A DNA stretch of 6,407 bases from DATBFX01 sp036558305 (GTDB lineage Bacteria > Chloroflexota > Chloroflexia > Thermomicrobiales > UBA6265): assembly GCA_036558305.1 (NCBI GenBank), contig DATBFX010000319.1, forward strand, positions 1 through 6,407, read 5' to 3'. Both the position numbers and the translations under genes were made by a program. Shown here in pieces: positions 6,294 to 6,407 of this stretch; within the stretch, counting starts at the first letter, position 1, and every line of letters starts with the position of its first letter. Under the pieces are notes generated by a model that had not been told where the DNA came from, made no database searches, and saw nothing but the letters and a program-made list of their open reading frames with translations.

Positions 6294-6407
6294 CTACGAT
6301 GCAGCGTCGGCCCAAGGCCGATCGGGATGGGCCGCGCGCCACGCGGCGACGACCGCGTGTAGGTCGGGAACCATCCGTTCGAGGTCAAGCGGTGCGACGA
6401 AAACGCC
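6294..6407 (-). CDS. C-terminal tail of an unidentified protein, truncated by the window edge
   Basis: On the minus strand the frame entering at 6407 is open for 37 codons and ends at TAG (CTA at 6294-6296). The translation contains LDLERMVPDLHAVV and AAWRAAHPDRPW, a natural mixture of helix-forming and hydrophobic residues rather than the Arg-rich sequence of shadow frames. The stop falls immediately beside the intergenic hairpin, as expected for a gene converging on phoU. Nothing identifies a function: no motif is recognisable in so short a piece. It is too short for codon statistics to be decisive, so it could still be a chance open frame. Confidence 0.5.
   Translation of the reverse strand, partial: GVFVAPLDLERMVPDLHAVVAAWRAAHPDRPWADAAS

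Overview
The window is a G+C-rich bacterial segment (roughly two thirds G+C by eye) that carries a nearly complete high-affinity phosphate uptake and control locus. Its order is response regulator (PhoB type) - pstS - pstC - pstA - pstB - phoU, all on the + strand. It is flanked on the left by the C-terminal half of a carboxyl-terminal processing protease (peptidase S41) and on the right by what looks like the tail of a converging gene. The organism cannot be named from this sequence. The high G+C, GTG starts and overall protein style fit a Chloroflexota- or Acidobacteriota-like environmental bacterium. The PstS signal peptide without a lipobox cysteine slightly favours a cell with a periplasm. 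Both points are inference.

Layout. 1-620: 5'-truncated S41 protease with its Ser/Lys dyad intact; the first ~98 bases do not read as the expected S41 sequence in any frame and contain a strong foldback. 621-694: short intergenic region with a T-run and four imperfect 8-bp direct repeats (pattern NTTWMCGN) spaced 10, 12 and 10 bp, the best candidate for a Pho-box operator, followed by a weak -10-like TATCGT. 695-1516: PhoB-type response regulator. 1517-1602: 86-bp gap with two hairpins and a very strong Shine-Dalgarno for pstS. 1603-5524: pstS, pstC, pstA, pstB. 5564-6229: phoU. 6230-6293: convergent intergenic region dominated by a long imperfect hairpin of a REP-like type. 6294-6407: C-terminal tail of a minus-strand protein, unidentified.

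How the genes work together. PstS captures phosphate outside the membrane, PstC and PstA form the channel, and PstB powers import with ATP. PhoU links transporter state to the histidine kinase that phosphorylates PhoB. Phosphorylated PhoB would bind the repeats upstream of its own gene and raise transcription of the whole set. The partner kinase (PhoR) is absent: the regulator is followed directly by pstS. I see no undescribed system here; the points most worth checking are the operator-like repeat array, the missing kinase, the odd left edge, and the palindromic repeat with the converging gene at the right edge.
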